Shown here piece after piece: positions 8,174-17,801 of a stretch of DNA of 64,000 nt. The stretch's first letter is position 1; each line of letters begins with the position of its first letter. This DNA comes from Compostibacter hankyongensis (lineage in GTDB: Bacteria; Bacteroidota; Bacteroidia; Chitinophagales; Chitinophagaceae). The position numbers and the translations under genes are program-made. The stretch is from the NCBI RefSeq assembly GCF_039541075.1, contig NZ_BAABFN010000006.1, positions 62,001 to 126,000 of the forward strand, in the 5' to 3' direction. Below the pieces are notes generated by a model. It made no database searches and was not told the origin of the DNA. It worked only from the letters and a program-made list of their open reading frames with translations.

Positions 8174-11100
8174 TTACATTATATTATTAACCATGATTTC
8201 ATAATGCTTCCCCTTTTCAAGTGTAATGGTCGCTCCTTGTTGTAAATGAGGATAATAATTATCTTCTACAGCCGTAAAGGAATAGATAAGAAAAGTGTCG
8301 TGATAATGAGTAGCTGCACTAGGACGGATGCTTACCTGGTATTCCCCTTCCGGTAGATGAAGGTTAACAGAAACAGGAGGTGGGGCTCCCTGATATGATT
8401 GATTGAAAGGACATTTTTGCGTCGCAACGATATGGCCGTCTTTAATAAAATCAATATCTACTCTTTCGGGATATCCATATAGGGTATTATAAATTCCCAG
8501 CAAATTTATAGATGCTGTATTGCTATCACAGGGGGGAAGTACTTCTGGTGGTGAAAAAGGCAAGTCATTCTCAGCATTGCTATTTGCGCCCTCCATGGTA
8601 TAGTTAGAATACCATCCACCCGGTACAAAATTATTACGTATTTGGTAGAGATCTGTCGGTTCAAGATCACAAGGATAAGTTTCAGTTTGCATCATGGGAA
8701 TGTTGACATAAAAGGATGTCAGGCTCAGAGGGGAGAACTCCTGGGTATGATAATCATAAGCCTTTATAAGACGCTGATTATAGTCTTTTTCAGCTATCAT
8801 ACGTCCCAATGGGTCGTATTCATAATAACTCGTATAGCCATTAGGACTAGTGTGACTCGTCATTCCTACCGACCGTTTATAGGTATAAGTGCTTATTTGT
8901 TTGTTCCCGGAGAATGAATTCCGTAGATTCGTCAATACTGTACGTAACGAATTGTCGTCTGTTGGATTTAAAATCTGTGTATTGGAAACAAACGAAGCTG
9001 GTATTTCGCTATATTTTACCCCTTTTAATTCAGCTACCGGATACAATCCGCCATATCCCCATAAATAAGAAATGGGAATGCCGTCCCGGGCGGTCTGCTG
9101 AAGTATATTCCCATATTGATCATATTTATCAAATGTCACATCAGTAACGAAAGGCTGTCCGCCTGTAGAGCTTTGCAGGGATACCGGAGCAATAAAACCG
9201 GCGCCGGCAGAGATTTGATCATAATTGGTCCTTTTTCGATAAACTTCCTGGTTTATAGCATTATTAATCAGGAATTCTTCTATCACCTGACTAACCATAT
9301 TCTTTGCTTCCATCTGGTCATGAATTCCGTCAAAGTCATAGGAATATTTCAAGCTTTTTGTAAAGATGCGATTCCGGCTATCGGTAGTAACAATACGCGA
9401 GGGTTGCAGATAGGTCGGATTATCGTAATAATAATCAGTAGTATTGGTCAACACATAACCTGAATCTTCAAACGAGTCATCCGTTTCCCGGGTAAGCAGA
9501 AGTTTTCCAACCGGGATGCCATATTCCCCGGCAATGTAGTCCTCATCAATATCTGGTGGGGTATAAGGAAATGAATAAGTACGGTTATACAGATCCCGAT
9601 TAGTACCGGAAAAGCTACCCTGAACCACCTGATACTCTACTTTCAAAAATGCATACGCAACATGTACCTGCTCCGATGTCAGAAAGCGGCTATACTCAAA
9701 TTCTTTCTGATGCAACAGATGGTATCCTGTATTGGGATCAAATTTGTAGGTGCTGATGGATTTTTGCGCTCCTTCTAACCCGTCTGTTTTTAGATAAGGA
9801 ATATTGGTTCCCTCTATATTTGATTCTGTAATTAAGGGGTTATATGCATCATGAAATTCCTCCGGTGGATAATACTCATACACCGTTTTTCCCGTTTTTG
9901 TCCCTAAATCCTGGTTATACTCCGTTACTTTGGTATAATAAATGGGCGCGCCACTTCCATAAGTATAATCCAGATAAGAAGCGGGATGGTATGTAGTTTT
10001 AGATTCTACAGCCAGCACACTAAGACAACCCCTATTGGAACAACTTGATGAGGGGCCTTTCAGATAAGCAATTTGTTGGGTGTAGCTTACCGCATCGAGG
10101 TGATACAAATAGGGTTCAAGCGGTAAATGGGGGCTTACCGCCAATTGACCAGTCCCATCCTCAAGATCACCATAACGGTAGTATTTCTGAGTTTGAGGCA
10201 GATTAGCGTTTCCGTCATTGTAATAATTTATGCTTCTGATTCTCAGCCCTCCACTCAGCTGAGGAAGTTGGAGAAACTCCCATTCATTGCTGAACTTTTG
10301 AAGATATTTATTAGACTCAAAATCAAAGTCCACGAACCCTCCCGTAGGATAAATGATCCGCTTCAGGATGCCATGCTGCATTTTCTCTTCATTTGGCGCC
10401 TCTGCCCAGGTATCACCGCCAAAGCTTAATGGAATATCTGTCGCGGGATTTTGACAACCCGCTATATCACGATAATAGCGAGCTTGGGTAATGCTTTTTT
10501 TGGGTACCGTTTGAAGATTTCCGAAAGTATTATTTGCTGCCGCAATCTCAACTGTGCTGAGATTGGGATAACCCCAGGCATCATGGCCTTTTAGATGGTT
10601 TCCAAAGCAGAATTTATCTTTATAGAGTAAAGCATACCGTTCATAAGTTGTACTCCCGTTCTGCACATGAAGTGAATCCAGATATCGGGTGCCTATAAAA
10701 TTATCTCCGTTATATGTTTTGGCTTCATTGGTATAAATTGCATTTGCATACGACTGAAAAAGATAAACGGATTTTACTTCAGCATTTTTATCATCTTTTA
10801 TAGTAATAGAACTAAGCTGATCTGCTCCGTTGAACTGGACTTTACCACCACGAAAATTTATTTCTGAAAGCGATAGCCCGGCCACCCTTTGCGAAGCTGT
10901 ACTGGCATAATTGTCTTTTTCGAAGGTATAGTCGACAAAATTGAGTTGAGAATTTAGATAGGGCACATGAAACACCGCCTTGGGGCCATTGCCAAATACT
11001 TCCAGGTATTTGGGAGAGGATATCGAATAAAAAGGAATGTGTGCGGTCAAGTCTTCATAGGTATGATATTGCGTCATTATTTGTTGGTCAGAGGTGTGGT

Positions 11101-12004
11101 AAACGTCCAGACCGCAGGGCTCGGGATTATTGTATAATTCTATATAGTCATTATAGGTGCGATAAGTGGCGATAGCCTTAGGCGTGTAAGTAAACGTGAT
11201 CTGATCCGTTCCTGTATTGTTTTCGATCTGTTTGCATTTCCAGGTGGTGACATGGCAACTTGTGCATCCACCATCCAACCCCATCGTACCCGACACCTCT
11301 TTATCCTGGGCAAGTATTGAACTTACATCTCCCCCTGCCCCCTGCTCTCCGAAATAATAGACTGTTCCATCCGTGTCGACAATGATGAACTGACCGTTGT
11401 TGTAGGTAATCCGTATGTTATTATAGGGAACCGGTACAATGGTATATCCCGTTCCTGTCGAACTTTTCAGGAAATAGAAGGATCCGGATTTATTTAACAG
11501 CCTGTAATTGAACTTATCCGGCATGCCATCTTTTGCCCCGGTTGCAAGATCATAGGCGTTAGCGTATGGCCATGGAGATGCACTCCACAAAGGATATAAG
11601 CAAGAGGAACATGCATAAGGGTCGTAATTCTTCATTAATGTATTTCCTATATATCCGGTGCTTGGCGTAAAATCATCTAATCCATTAATGCTGCGGGATA
11701 TCTGAATATCCGCGCTCAGGCTCCATCCCAGTCCTACCCGGGTGGCCTGCTCGTTGATCCGGAAACCGCCTGCATGGTAGTCGAAATTGATGGGCAGCTC
11801 CATACCACCGACCTTGATCGTGTAGAAGGGAATATTGATATCCGGAACGCCGGTGTTATAGTTAACCGGATAGTTTACTTCTTTGGCCAGGGCAGCGGCT
11901 TCCGGAGAGACTGGAATGATTTGTTGGTCTTGTCCATGGAGGGTCCGGGTTAGGCCGGTGGCTGTGAGCAGACAAGCGATGAAGAAGTAATGCTTTGATC
12001 TCAT
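8174..12004 (-). CDS. Large secreted protein, SpvB/TcdB-like N-terminus with YD repeats, block A
   Basis: 1276 residues with signal peptide (cleavage before Gln, 'TLHG-QDQQ'). The N-terminal region ('YPVNYNTGVPDINIPFYTI', 'LPINFDYHAGGFRI', 'VGLGWSLSADIQISRSING') resembles the start of SpvB/Tc-toxin-type and RHS shell proteins, where it builds beta structure. Near residues 1040-1110 there is 'SYLWGYGGLYPVAEL' and a YD repeat ('SYYEYDPLGRMIAEKDYN'). The last 150 residues form a Cys-containing beta-rich extension unlike the block B partner. It has no tip toxin and always sits directly before the RHS gene in this window. I infer it is the B-component-like partner of the RHS protein, perhaps helping to encase, hold or present it. 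Commonly annotated only as hypothetical or RHS-repeat protein. Confidence 0.75.
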   Translation of the reverse strand: MRSKHYFFIACLLTATGLTRTLHGQDQQIIPVSPEAAALAKEVNYPVNYNTGVPDINIPFYTIKVGGMELPINFDYHAGGFRINEQATRVGLGWSLSADIQISRSINGLDDFTPSTGYIGNTLMKNYDPYACSSCLYPLWSASPWPYANAYDLATGAKDGMPDKFNYRLLNKSGSFYFLKSSTGTGYTIVPVPYNNIRITYNNGQFIIVDTDGTVYYFGEQGAGGDVSSILAQDKEVSGTMGLDGGCTSCHVTTWKCKQIENNTGTDQITFTYTPKAIATYRTYNDYIELYNNPEPCGLDVYHTSDQQIMTQYHTYEDLTAHIPFYSISSPKYLEVFGNGPKAVFHVPYLNSQLNFVDYTFEKDNYASTASQRVAGLSLSEINFRGGKVQFNGADQLSSITIKDDKNAEVKSVYLFQSYANAIYTNEAKTYNGDNFIGTRYLDSLHVQNGSTTYERYALLYKDKFCFGNHLKGHDAWGYPNLSTVEIAAANNTFGNLQTVPKKSITQARYYRDIAGCQNPATDIPLSFGGDTWAEAPNEEKMQHGILKRIIYPTGGFVDFDFESNKYLQKFSNEWEFLQLPQLSGGLRIRSINYYNDGNANLPQTQKYYRYGDLEDGTGQLAVSPHLPLEPYLYHLDAVSYTQQIAYLKGPSSSCSNRGCLSVLAVESKTTYHPASYLDYTYGSGAPIYYTKVTEYNQDLGTKTGKTVYEYYPPEEFHDAYNPLITESNIEGTNIPYLKTDGLEGAQKSISTYKFDPNTGYHLLHQKEFEYSRFLTSEQVHVAYAFLKVEYQVVQGSFSGTNRDLYNRTYSFPYTPPDIDEDYIAGEYGIPVGKLLLTRETDDSFEDSGYVLTNTTDYYYDNPTYLQPSRIVTTDSRNRIFTKSLKYSYDFDGIHDQMEAKNMVSQVIEEFLINNAINQEVYRKRTNYDQISAGAGFIAPVSLQSSTGGQPFVTDVTFDKYDQYGNILQQTARDGIPISYLWGYGGLYPVAELKGVKYSEIPASFVSNTQILNPTDDNSLRTVLTNLRNSFSGNKQISTYTYKRSVGMTSHTSPNGYTSYYEYDPLGRMIAEKDYNQRLIKAYDYHTQEFSPLSLTSFYVNIPMMQTETYPCDLEPTDLYQIRNNFVPGGWYSNYTMEGANSNAENDLPFSPPEVLPPCDSNTASINLLGIYNTLYGYPERVDIDFIKDGHIVATQKCPFNQSYQGAPPPVSVNLHLPEGEYQVSIRPSAATHYHDTFLIYSFTAVEDNYYPHLQQGATITLEKGKHYEIMVNNIM

Positions 12005-12059
12005 GGTAATCTCTTATTTAGGTTGAATAGGTCTGTATTTTTTGTCTTTGCTTTCATTT

Positions 12060-13757
12060 TTAAAACTCATACCCCATCCTGAATAGTACCGGTGGGGTGG
12101 CGGGGGTATGCTGGTTGTGCAGGAAGTCGTACAGCAGCATCAGGGTGCCTTTTAGTTTGCTCGAGACCCGGTACTTCTTCTCCAGCCCGATCAGGGCGCT
12201 GCCCGTCCACCCGTTCAGGCTTTTCAGGGCCGGGACGTCGGGTTGGGTTTTCAGGTAGTTCAACTCGGCTCCGCCATTGACGTAGAAGGTGCCCTTTAGC
12301 TTATAGTCCAGGAAGGACCGGAGTCCGGCTCCCTGGGCGGTGAAGTGTATCTTTTGGATGCTGCTGCCCCAGCCCAGCTTGAAGGAGGCGCCGACACCGG
12401 CGCTGCCGCTTTCGGAGAACTTGTAGGCCACCTGCCCGGCCACATCGCTGGTCGTCGGGTACCCGCTGGTGGATTTGGCAAACTGGACATTGCCGCCGAA
12501 GGCCAGCCGCTGGAAGAAGGTCTTTGATTTCAGCTCCTTGGGTTGGAAGTTGGGCATCTCGGCGGTGGAGCCCCCACCGGGCAGCTTGTTTTTCAGGTCC
12601 CGGAGCTTCTGTCTTGCCTGCTGCATTTGTTGGGAGATCTGCTGTCGTCCTCCGGGTCCGGCTCCATCCAGGCGCTGCTGCAGCTCCCGGGCGACCATAT
12701 CCCGGGTCTGCAGACCGGTCAGGTCGGGGGTGGCGCCGGAGGGGATGATCCCCGTGCCCGGCAGGTTGAACAGTCCGGCCAGGGCGGAGTGCTTTTTCAT
12801 AAAATCTTTGAACGCGGGGATCTTTTGCACCAGGGCCAGGGCTTCGGCTTCGGCCTTTTGTTTATCGGAGAACAGCTCCTTGTAGTTTTTGAGCCGGGCG
12901 GCATAGTAATAGGCTTCTTTGTTGAGCCGGAGCAGGTCTTTTTGGAGAAAGCCGTACCGGGAGGAGTTGCCGAGGCTGCTGAGGTTACCCAGCTGATCCA
13001 GGAGCTGCTGCTGCCGCTGTTGCAGGTAGGTTTGGAGCTGGGCGGCCTGGTCCAGCTGCCGCCGGGCCGTTTGTACCCGGTCCAGGGAGCCCTGCAGCTG
13101 GTTCCGGATGCCCCGGGCCTGGTTGAGATAGCCTTTTCCTTTCCCCTGGAGAAAGCCCAGGGCATTTTTGAGGGTATCCAGGTAAGGGAAGTAGCTGTGG
13201 GTCGCGGCGGAGAACTTGCCCCCGGTGAGCTGGTTGATCTTCGAGGCCAGGGCCCCGGCTTTGCCGGTCCTGGCCGTCAGCTTACCCTGCAGGGAGCCGG
13301 GCAGTTGACTCAGCTTGTCGGCTTCTTTCGTAAAGAGGTTGTTGGCCGCCAGGGAGTCCACCCGGGAGAGTTTGTCATAGAGCTTTGCCTGGGTCCGAGA
13401 AAAGCGGCGGAGCGCTTTTTCGGATGCCCGGTTCAACCGCCGTTGCAGCCTGGCGGTCTTGGCATTGATCTGGGTCAGGGCGCGGGTGGGCAGTTGCTGC
13501 ACTTGCCGGATGCGGGATTGCACGCTGTCCTTTAGCGGAGAAAGCGAGGAGGGCAAATAGCCGGCATCCTCCGGGATGCCGGCGGGGGTTGGGGTGTCGG
13601 ATGAGCTATGGGATGAAAGGCCTTCGGTTTGTTCGGGGCTTAGGCTCGGGCTGTCGGCAGGGACCGCTCCGGGGGGCTGCCCGATATCTGCAACCTGGGC
13701 CCGAGGCGTCAGGGGAAGCGCCATCGACAGCAGTAAGAGGATGAAAAGTGTTTTCAC
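12060..13757 (-). CDS. Secreted coiled-coil protein with beta-barrel-like C-terminus, block A
   Basis: 565 residues. Signal peptide ('MALPLTPRA-Q'), then a Pro/Ser-rich low-complexity segment (about 25-75). A long Gln/Arg/Leu-rich helical region (about 80-400) has obvious heptad character ('QINAKTARLQRRLNRASEKA', 'LQTYLQQRQQQLLDQL'). The C-terminal 150 residues show alternating strands ('RLAFGGNVQFAKS', 'SAGVGASFKLGWGSS', 'GTLMLLYDFLHN') and end 'VLFRMGYEF', with the terminal Phe typical of outer-membrane barrels. I infer an outer-membrane-anchored periplasmic or surface stalk. The copy at 31321..33012 is nearly identical except in the low-complexity segment, which suggests recent duplication or gene conversion. 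Function unknown; it could be the docking or export component of the block. Confidence 0.75.
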   Translation of the reverse strand: MKTLFILLLLSMALPLTPRAQVADIGQPPGAVPADSPSLSPEQTEGLSSHSSSDTPTPAGIPEDAGYLPSSLSPLKDSVQSRIRQVQQLPTRALTQINAKTARLQRRLNRASEKALRRFSRTQAKLYDKLSRVDSLAANNLFTKEADKLSQLPGSLQGKLTARTGKAGALASKINQLTGGKFSAATHSYFPYLDTLKNALGFLQGKGKGYLNQARGIRNQLQGSLDRVQTARRQLDQAAQLQTYLQQRQQQLLDQLGNLSSLGNSSRYGFLQKDLLRLNKEAYYYAARLKNYKELFSDKQKAEAEALALVQKIPAFKDFMKKHSALAGLFNLPGTGIIPSGATPDLTGLQTRDMVARELQQRLDGAGPGGRQQISQQMQQARQKLRDLKNKLPGGGSTAEMPNFQPKELKSKTFFQRLAFGGNVQFAKSTSGYPTTSDVAGQVAYKFSESGSAGVGASFKLGWGSSIQKIHFTAQGAGLRSFLDYKLKGTFYVNGGAELNYLKTQPDVPALKSLNGWTGSALIGLEKKYRVSSKLKGTLMLLYDFLHNQHTPATPPVLFRMGYEF

Positions 13758-13777
13758 GGTATACTGTTAAAAATGCG

Positions 13778-15088
13778 TCATCGGGTCAGTTGGGTTTCCA
13801 GGGTCTTTAACCGGGTTTCCTGCGCTTCCACCACAGCCGATAGCCGGTCGATCAGCTGTTGCTGGGTTTGCAGTTGAGATTGCTGGTCCTTATTCTGGTT
13901 GCGCAAGGTTTGCAGTTGTTTATCCTGATCTATCGTATACAAGGTCAGCTCTTCGATCTTCTTAAGCAAGAGAGCGTCCGTCTGACCGAGATCATTGCCT
14001 TTTTGAGAGACTTCGGCAGCAGAGGGAATGCCGGGCAGACGTCTTCGTTTCCGGACATAAGCCGCTACGGAATCCAGCGAGGGTAAAGAATATCCCGGCT
14101 CAAAAACATAATCGGCCCAGCCGGTTTGTGTCACCTTGATCTGCTTGGCCGTTACCGTGCCGTTCACCGCAAATTTTGATTGAGGGGTTTTAGTACCGAT
14201 ACCGACATTCCCATTGGGAAGAAAAACCATCCAGGGACTCGTGTAGACAGATCCGGCTGCTACATTTCCGCCGATATAGCCATAATGCAATGAGCCGCTG
14301 TTGGCATACGCACCAAAAGAGAACAGCTTTCCGGTATCCCCATAACTGAAACTGTACTCTCTGGCCCAACCGCCCTGTACATCCATATTCAGATTATATC
14401 CCGAAGGGTATCCCGCAGGATTGTGCAGCTTTACCGCCCCGCCTTCTACAAATAGCTTCGTGTCGGGAGCAGGGGTGCCGATACCTATATTGCCGGAAGT
14501 ATAAAAATTACCATTGAAAAAGGATTTTTGCTGACCTGAGTCCGTAACATATCCCTGCACGATATCAGCTAAGCTGATCACGCTGGCTTTAAAACCGGTG
14601 GGCACCCCAGCATTGTCTCCTGGGTCAGCGCTGATCAGCTGCCAGTCCACAGCCGTCCAGCCGGTCTGCTGCACATTATTTTCCATGTAACAGGCTGTAT
14701 TATTATCTGTGGTCGCCGGTTTTTTTACATACACTTCAATAGCCGCTCCTTCATAGGTGTCGTGAGCTACAATTCTGAGCTTGGTAAAAGGCGGCGCAGT
14801 AGAATTATAATAGCTATTATTTAATACGGCAAGCGAAGGTCGGCGTCCGAAATGTTCATATCCCAGGAACTCTACCGTCTGATGCTGACCGGAAGTGACG
14901 TCAGTGAGGATAAACCTGGCCGCGGCACGGGTTCCGGATGTGCCTCCGGAAGTCAACGACCCGTTAATGGCAATACGGTACCACCCCGATTGGGTGATCG
15001 TGGCGCTGTTCGTCTGTGCGGACAGGCGCAGGCTACAAGTCATGCACAGCAAAAGGAACAACCTAATGAGGGTAGCATTATATTTCAT
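13778..15088 (-). CDS. Secreted fibre-like protein with GNVGIGT repeats and coiled-coil end, block A
   Basis: 436 residues with signal peptide ('RLSA-QTNS'). An N-terminal beta domain ('TITQSGWYRIAINGSLTSGG') is about 70% like that of 34180..35328. The middle has 'NIGIGTPAPDTKLFVEGG' and 'NGNVGIGTKTPQSKFAVNG' modules and a 'GYNLNMDVQGGWAREYSFSY' module. The conserved C-terminal region has 'WADYVFEPGYSLPSLDSV' and 'LLLKKIEELTLYTIDQDKQL', followed by a Gln-rich coiled coil. Bacteroidota proteins of this type resemble phage tail-fibre or S74-chaperone-tailed proteins, but no catalytic residues for self-cleavage are obvious. Likely trimeric surface fibre; function inferred only from architecture and from its fixed place upstream of the RHS genes. 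Confidence 0.75.
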   Translation of the reverse strand: MKYNATLIRLFLLLCMTCSLRLSAQTNSATITQSGWYRIAINGSLTSGGTSGTRAAARFILTDVTSGQHQTVEFLGYEHFGRRPSLAVLNNSYYNSTAPPFTKLRIVAHDTYEGAAIEVYVKKPATTDNNTACYMENNVQQTGWTAVDWQLISADPGDNAGVPTGFKASVISLADIVQGYVTDSGQQKSFFNGNFYTSGNIGIGTPAPDTKLFVEGGAVKLHNPAGYPSGYNLNMDVQGGWAREYSFSYGDTGKLFSFGAYANSGSLHYGYIGGNVAAGSVYTSPWMVFLPNGNVGIGTKTPQSKFAVNGTVTAKQIKVTQTGWADYVFEPGYSLPSLDSVAAYVRKRRRLPGIPSAAEVSQKGNDLGQTDALLLKKIEELTLYTIDQDKQLQTLRNQNKDQQSQLQTQQQLIDRLSAVVEAQETRLKTLETQLTR

Positions 15089-15090
15089 GG

Positions 15091-16071
15091 TTATCTTTTT
15101 CTTTTTATAGACGTGGTTATTGCGGATTCCAATGCATCATTCTTTTGCCTTAATGCTGCATTTTCCCGGCTGAGCACATTGATCTGCGACTGCTGACTGG
15201 TTTGCTGCTCATTGAGCTTTATGACGTATAATGTCAGTTCCTCGATCTTCTTTAATAAAAGCGCATCGGTCTGACCGAGATCATTGCCTTTCTTGGAGAT
15301 TTCAGCGGCAGAAGGAAGATCGGGCAGGTGACGTCGTTTCCGGAGGTAAGCGTTTAAGGAATCCAGGGAAGGCAGGGAATACTCCGGAGCAAAGACATAA
15401 TCCGGCCACCCGTTCTGGGTAACTGTGATCTTTTTCGCGCTCACAGATCCGTTGACAGCCAGCTTAGCATTAGGAGAAATGGTGCCGATCCCTACATTAC
15501 CGGCACTGGTAATGGTCATGAGGGTACCGTTATAGTTTTTGAAATTATATCCCCGGATACTGGAGCTGTTCTCCATGTTGACACCATCATCATTCAGGCT
15601 CATCTGCAGTGAATAGCCGGAGCTATTTGTTCCGCCACCGAACAAAATATGTTGTCCTGCTCCACTGATCTCCAACGGAGTATGTGGAGTAAGCGTACCA
15701 ACCCCCACATTGCCGCTGTAAGTAATAGTCAAAGGAGTAATGATACTTCCGTCATTGTTGAATTTAAAGTCCAGCCGGTCGGGCAGTGCATTGACCCGCA
15801 TGACACTTTCCAGGGAAATATACCGGTCGGAAAGTGCTCCGATAAATTTCAAGGATGCCCCTGCGCCGATAGAATTAGCATATTGATTATTATGAAGCAA
15901 CAGCGTCGGCCCGATGTCGCTGGCTACGTCGTTCCTCACTTCGAGGTCTGTTGTAGGAGTTACCGTTCCTATGCCTACCTTCCCAGTAGCAGGAAAGATA
16001 TTGGTTTGCCCGAAGGTTGCAGAGGGCATCATTGCTCCGACGGCCAGTATAACACGACATATTTTCTTCAT
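15091..16071 (-). CDS. Secreted fibre-like protein, block A
   Basis: 326 residues, signal peptide 'MMPSATFG-QTN'. Repeats of the 'VGIGTVTPTTDLEV' kind are followed by 'SSSIRGYNFKNYNGTLMTI' and the shared 'WPDYVFAPEYSLPSLDSL' / 'KKIEELTLYVIKLN' segment with a coiled-coil end. The N-terminal half pairs with that of 35348..36352, while its middle and end pair with 34180..35328, so modules have been reassorted between paralogues. It starts 45 nt after 16117..17298 and ends 2 nt before the next start, consistent with one transcript. Confidence 0.7.
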   Translation of the reverse strand: MKKICRVILAVGAMMPSATFGQTNIFPATGKVGIGTVTPTTDLEVRNDVASDIGPTLLLHNNQYANSIGAGASLKFIGALSDRYISLESVMRVNALPDRLDFKFNNDGSIITPLTITYSGNVGVGTLTPHTPLEISGAGQHILFGGGTNSSGYSLQMSLNDDGVNMENSSSIRGYNFKNYNGTLMTITSAGNVGIGTISPNAKLAVNGSVSAKKITVTQNGWPDYVFAPEYSLPSLDSLNAYLRKRRHLPDLPSAAEISKKGNDLGQTDALLLKKIEELTLYVIKLNEQQTSQQSQINVLSRENAALRQKNDALESAITTSIKRKR

Positions 16072-16116
16072 AATAAGCTATAATTAAAAAGTTAGCGATC
16101 AGAACAAGCCTGCATT

Positions 16117-17298
16117 TTAACGATTTATTACTTCCTTAGGGGCATTCAAACGGGCTGAAAGCTGTCGGATCAGCTTTTGCTGTTCGGAGATCTTTTTATC
16201 CTGCGCAATCATGTACAGCGTCAGCTCCTCGATCTTTTGCAATAATTTCATCTGATTCTGTCCCAGATCCACCCCTTCATTGCGCATTGTTTTTGCAGAG
16301 CGGACGTCGGGCAGATGACCGTTCATCTCTATATAATGTTTGACTTCTTTCAGGGAGGGCAGATGATACGTGGAGTCGAATACAAAATCCGCCCCGGTAG
16401 TATTGACGACCACCTTATTAGCCCTGACGTTTCCGTTTACATCCAACTTGTAGTCAGCATTGGTCTGGGTTGCCTTACCGATCAGCACCTTGTCGCCAAA
16501 TATCCCTTTTCCCGCGATCCGTAAAGATGCAGTTTGCGCTACCGCCGTTTGATTCAGGATATGATCTCCGCTATAACCGTTCAGATTAGTCGCATCAAAA
16601 GTGGTGCAGGATGCCATATACCAGATGAGCGGCGCAGCAGCGGTCGGTGCGGGACTCCCCGTCACATGCATATGTCCTGTGGTAGAAAAGCTGCCTCCGT
16701 TACCGCATTGCATCACCCGGATATACCATTCCCATCTGCCGGTACCCTTACTGCTGCTGAGCCAGTAATTACCACCACCCGTGCCCATGCTGTTATTGTT
16801 ATAAATAAACTCATATCCGGCAGGCAGCTTGGCCCGAAAGATCTGAATAAGCGTTTTATTCATTGCCGAAAACACGGTCTGCACAAAACCGCCGTATCCG
16901 GGGCTTTCGCCCGTCCCGTTATGCCGGATCTCCAGCCCATATCCACTATTGTTGGGCAGGTCGCTGATGGTATCGGTACGGGTGATGGTTACCTTTCCGG
17001 AATGCGCATTGTCATATACGATAATACCATTCATCCCTAAAGCGAATTCCTCATCCATAAGCAGCTTCTTTCCCTGCCGCAGGGCCAGGGCGATGGGATT
17101 GAGAAAGCCTACGGAAGGATTGGACATCCTGATGTCCATAAACTTATACCCATGGGTATAATAGGCGTTGTATACATCCAGGTTTCCAGCCGGAGTTAGG
17201 GTGCCGATGCCCACATTGCCGCTATCGGGAACAAGGTTCTGGGCCAGGATCTCACGGCCGCTGATCAGCAGGATCAAAAGCGTAAATAATGGTTTCAT
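16117..17298 (-). CDS. Secreted fibre-like protein with central insert, block A
   Basis: 393 residues, signal peptide 'GREILA-QNL'. One 'GNVGIGTLTPAGNLDV' repeat is followed by a beta-rich central region of about 170 residues unlike the other fibre genes (rich in Gly/Asn/Trp, 'GTGGGNYWLSSSKGTGRWEW'). The common 'ADFVFDSTYHLPSLKEVKHY' / 'LLQKIEELTLYMIAQDKK' C-terminal region comes next. The start codon overlaps the stop of the preceding short gene (ATGA), indicating translational coupling. The central insert may be the binding or variable module of the fibre. Confidence 0.7.
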   Translation of the reverse strand: MKPLFTLLILLISGREILAQNLVPDSGNVGIGTLTPAGNLDVYNAYYTHGYKFMDIRMSNPSVGFLNPIALALRQGKKLLMDEEFALGMNGIIVYDNAHSGKVTITRTDTISDLPNNSGYGLEIRHNGTGESPGYGGFVQTVFSAMNKTLIQIFRAKLPAGYEFIYNNNSMGTGGGNYWLSSSKGTGRWEWYIRVMQCGNGGSFSTTGHMHVTGSPAPTAAAPLIWYMASCTTFDATNLNGYSGDHILNQTAVAQTASLRIAGKGIFGDKVLIGKATQTNADYKLDVNGNVRANKVVVNTTGADFVFDSTYHLPSLKEVKHYIEMNGHLPDVRSAKTMRNEGVDLGQNQMKLLQKIEELTLYMIAQDKKISEQQKLIRQLSARLNAPKEVINR

Positions 17299-17498
17299 CT
17301 ACCGGTTGTCTTTAGGACGTGAAGCTGTTGTTTCAGCGCGTGATTCTCTTTTTGCAGCCAGGAAGAAGGGTTACTCGTCCCGATACCGACATTGGCGATA
17401 GTGGAAGAACCCAATGTGCCGGAGGGGGCAAACAGGGTCTGCCCCATTGCCGGAAGGGCAAGGAGACATGCCAGCACAGCGCTTATGATCTGACGCAT
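17295..17498 (-). pseudogene. Internal-deletion derivative of a fibre-like gene, first gene of block A
   Basis: 67 codons from the ATG at 17498 (an upstream Met at 17510 is possible). The signal peptide and first 35 or so residues ('LPAMGQTLFAPSGTLGSS') match the first block B fibre gene (36357..37373) almost exactly. The sequence then jumps to a short coiled-coil end ('ENHALKQQLHVLKTTGR') matching only that protein's far C-terminus. About 280 residues are missing and the reading frame is kept. It retains the ATGA overlap with the next gene, so it may survive as a translated leader cistron even though the fibre itself is gone. Confidence 0.7.
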
Positions 17499-17675
17499 GA
17501 CGACAAACAATTGAACTTATGAAGCCACCCATCGTTTTGAAAGGGATGACAGAATTATTTCCGGCTTATATCCGCCGGTTGATTTCGCCTTGTTGTATGG
17601 ATTGCTGCAGCAATGACCCTTATCAGGCAAGGATACCTGGAAACAAAGGGCTTTTTGAAAATATCAATGCGTCAG

Positions 17676-17765
17676 CTACCCGGAGAACTCCGGACCGGCG
17701 TGAGAGATAAAATCGAAGCAGGGCATGGCCGTACCGGCCTTGATAGGGAGTAGAGAAGGTTGCAT
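17676..17765 (-). CDS. Putative 29-residue leader peptide, block A
   Basis: A 29-codon frame (ATG at 17763-17765, TAG at 17676-17678) starts 36 nt downstream of the -7 box and ends 'HAGPEFSG'. The block B copy (37553..37642) has the same length, one residue change and a different stop codon (TAA). It overlaps two hairpins: CCGGAGAACTCCGG at 17680-17693 and GGCCGTACCGGCC at 17727-17739. Translation is unproven: the differences seen are mostly non-synonymous, so the region may be conserved as RNA structure rather than as peptide. Confidence 0.4.
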   Translation of the reverse strand: MQPSLLPIKAGTAMPCFDFISHAGPEFSG

Positions 17766-17801
17766 ATGATGATAAATAGGTTAAAGGGTAATTTCGTAAA
17801 A

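Noticed and set aside
12543..13535. 330-codon plus-strand frame opposite the coiled-coil gene (also 31888-32793 in block B)
   Set aside because: GC-rich antisense of Gln/Leu heptads; no family features, no start context; the minus-strand gene has a signal peptide and barrel end.
13778..17298. Prophage tail region
   Set aside because: The fibre-like genes have Sec signal peptides and no phage structural, lysis or integrase genes nearby, so a prophage is not supported.
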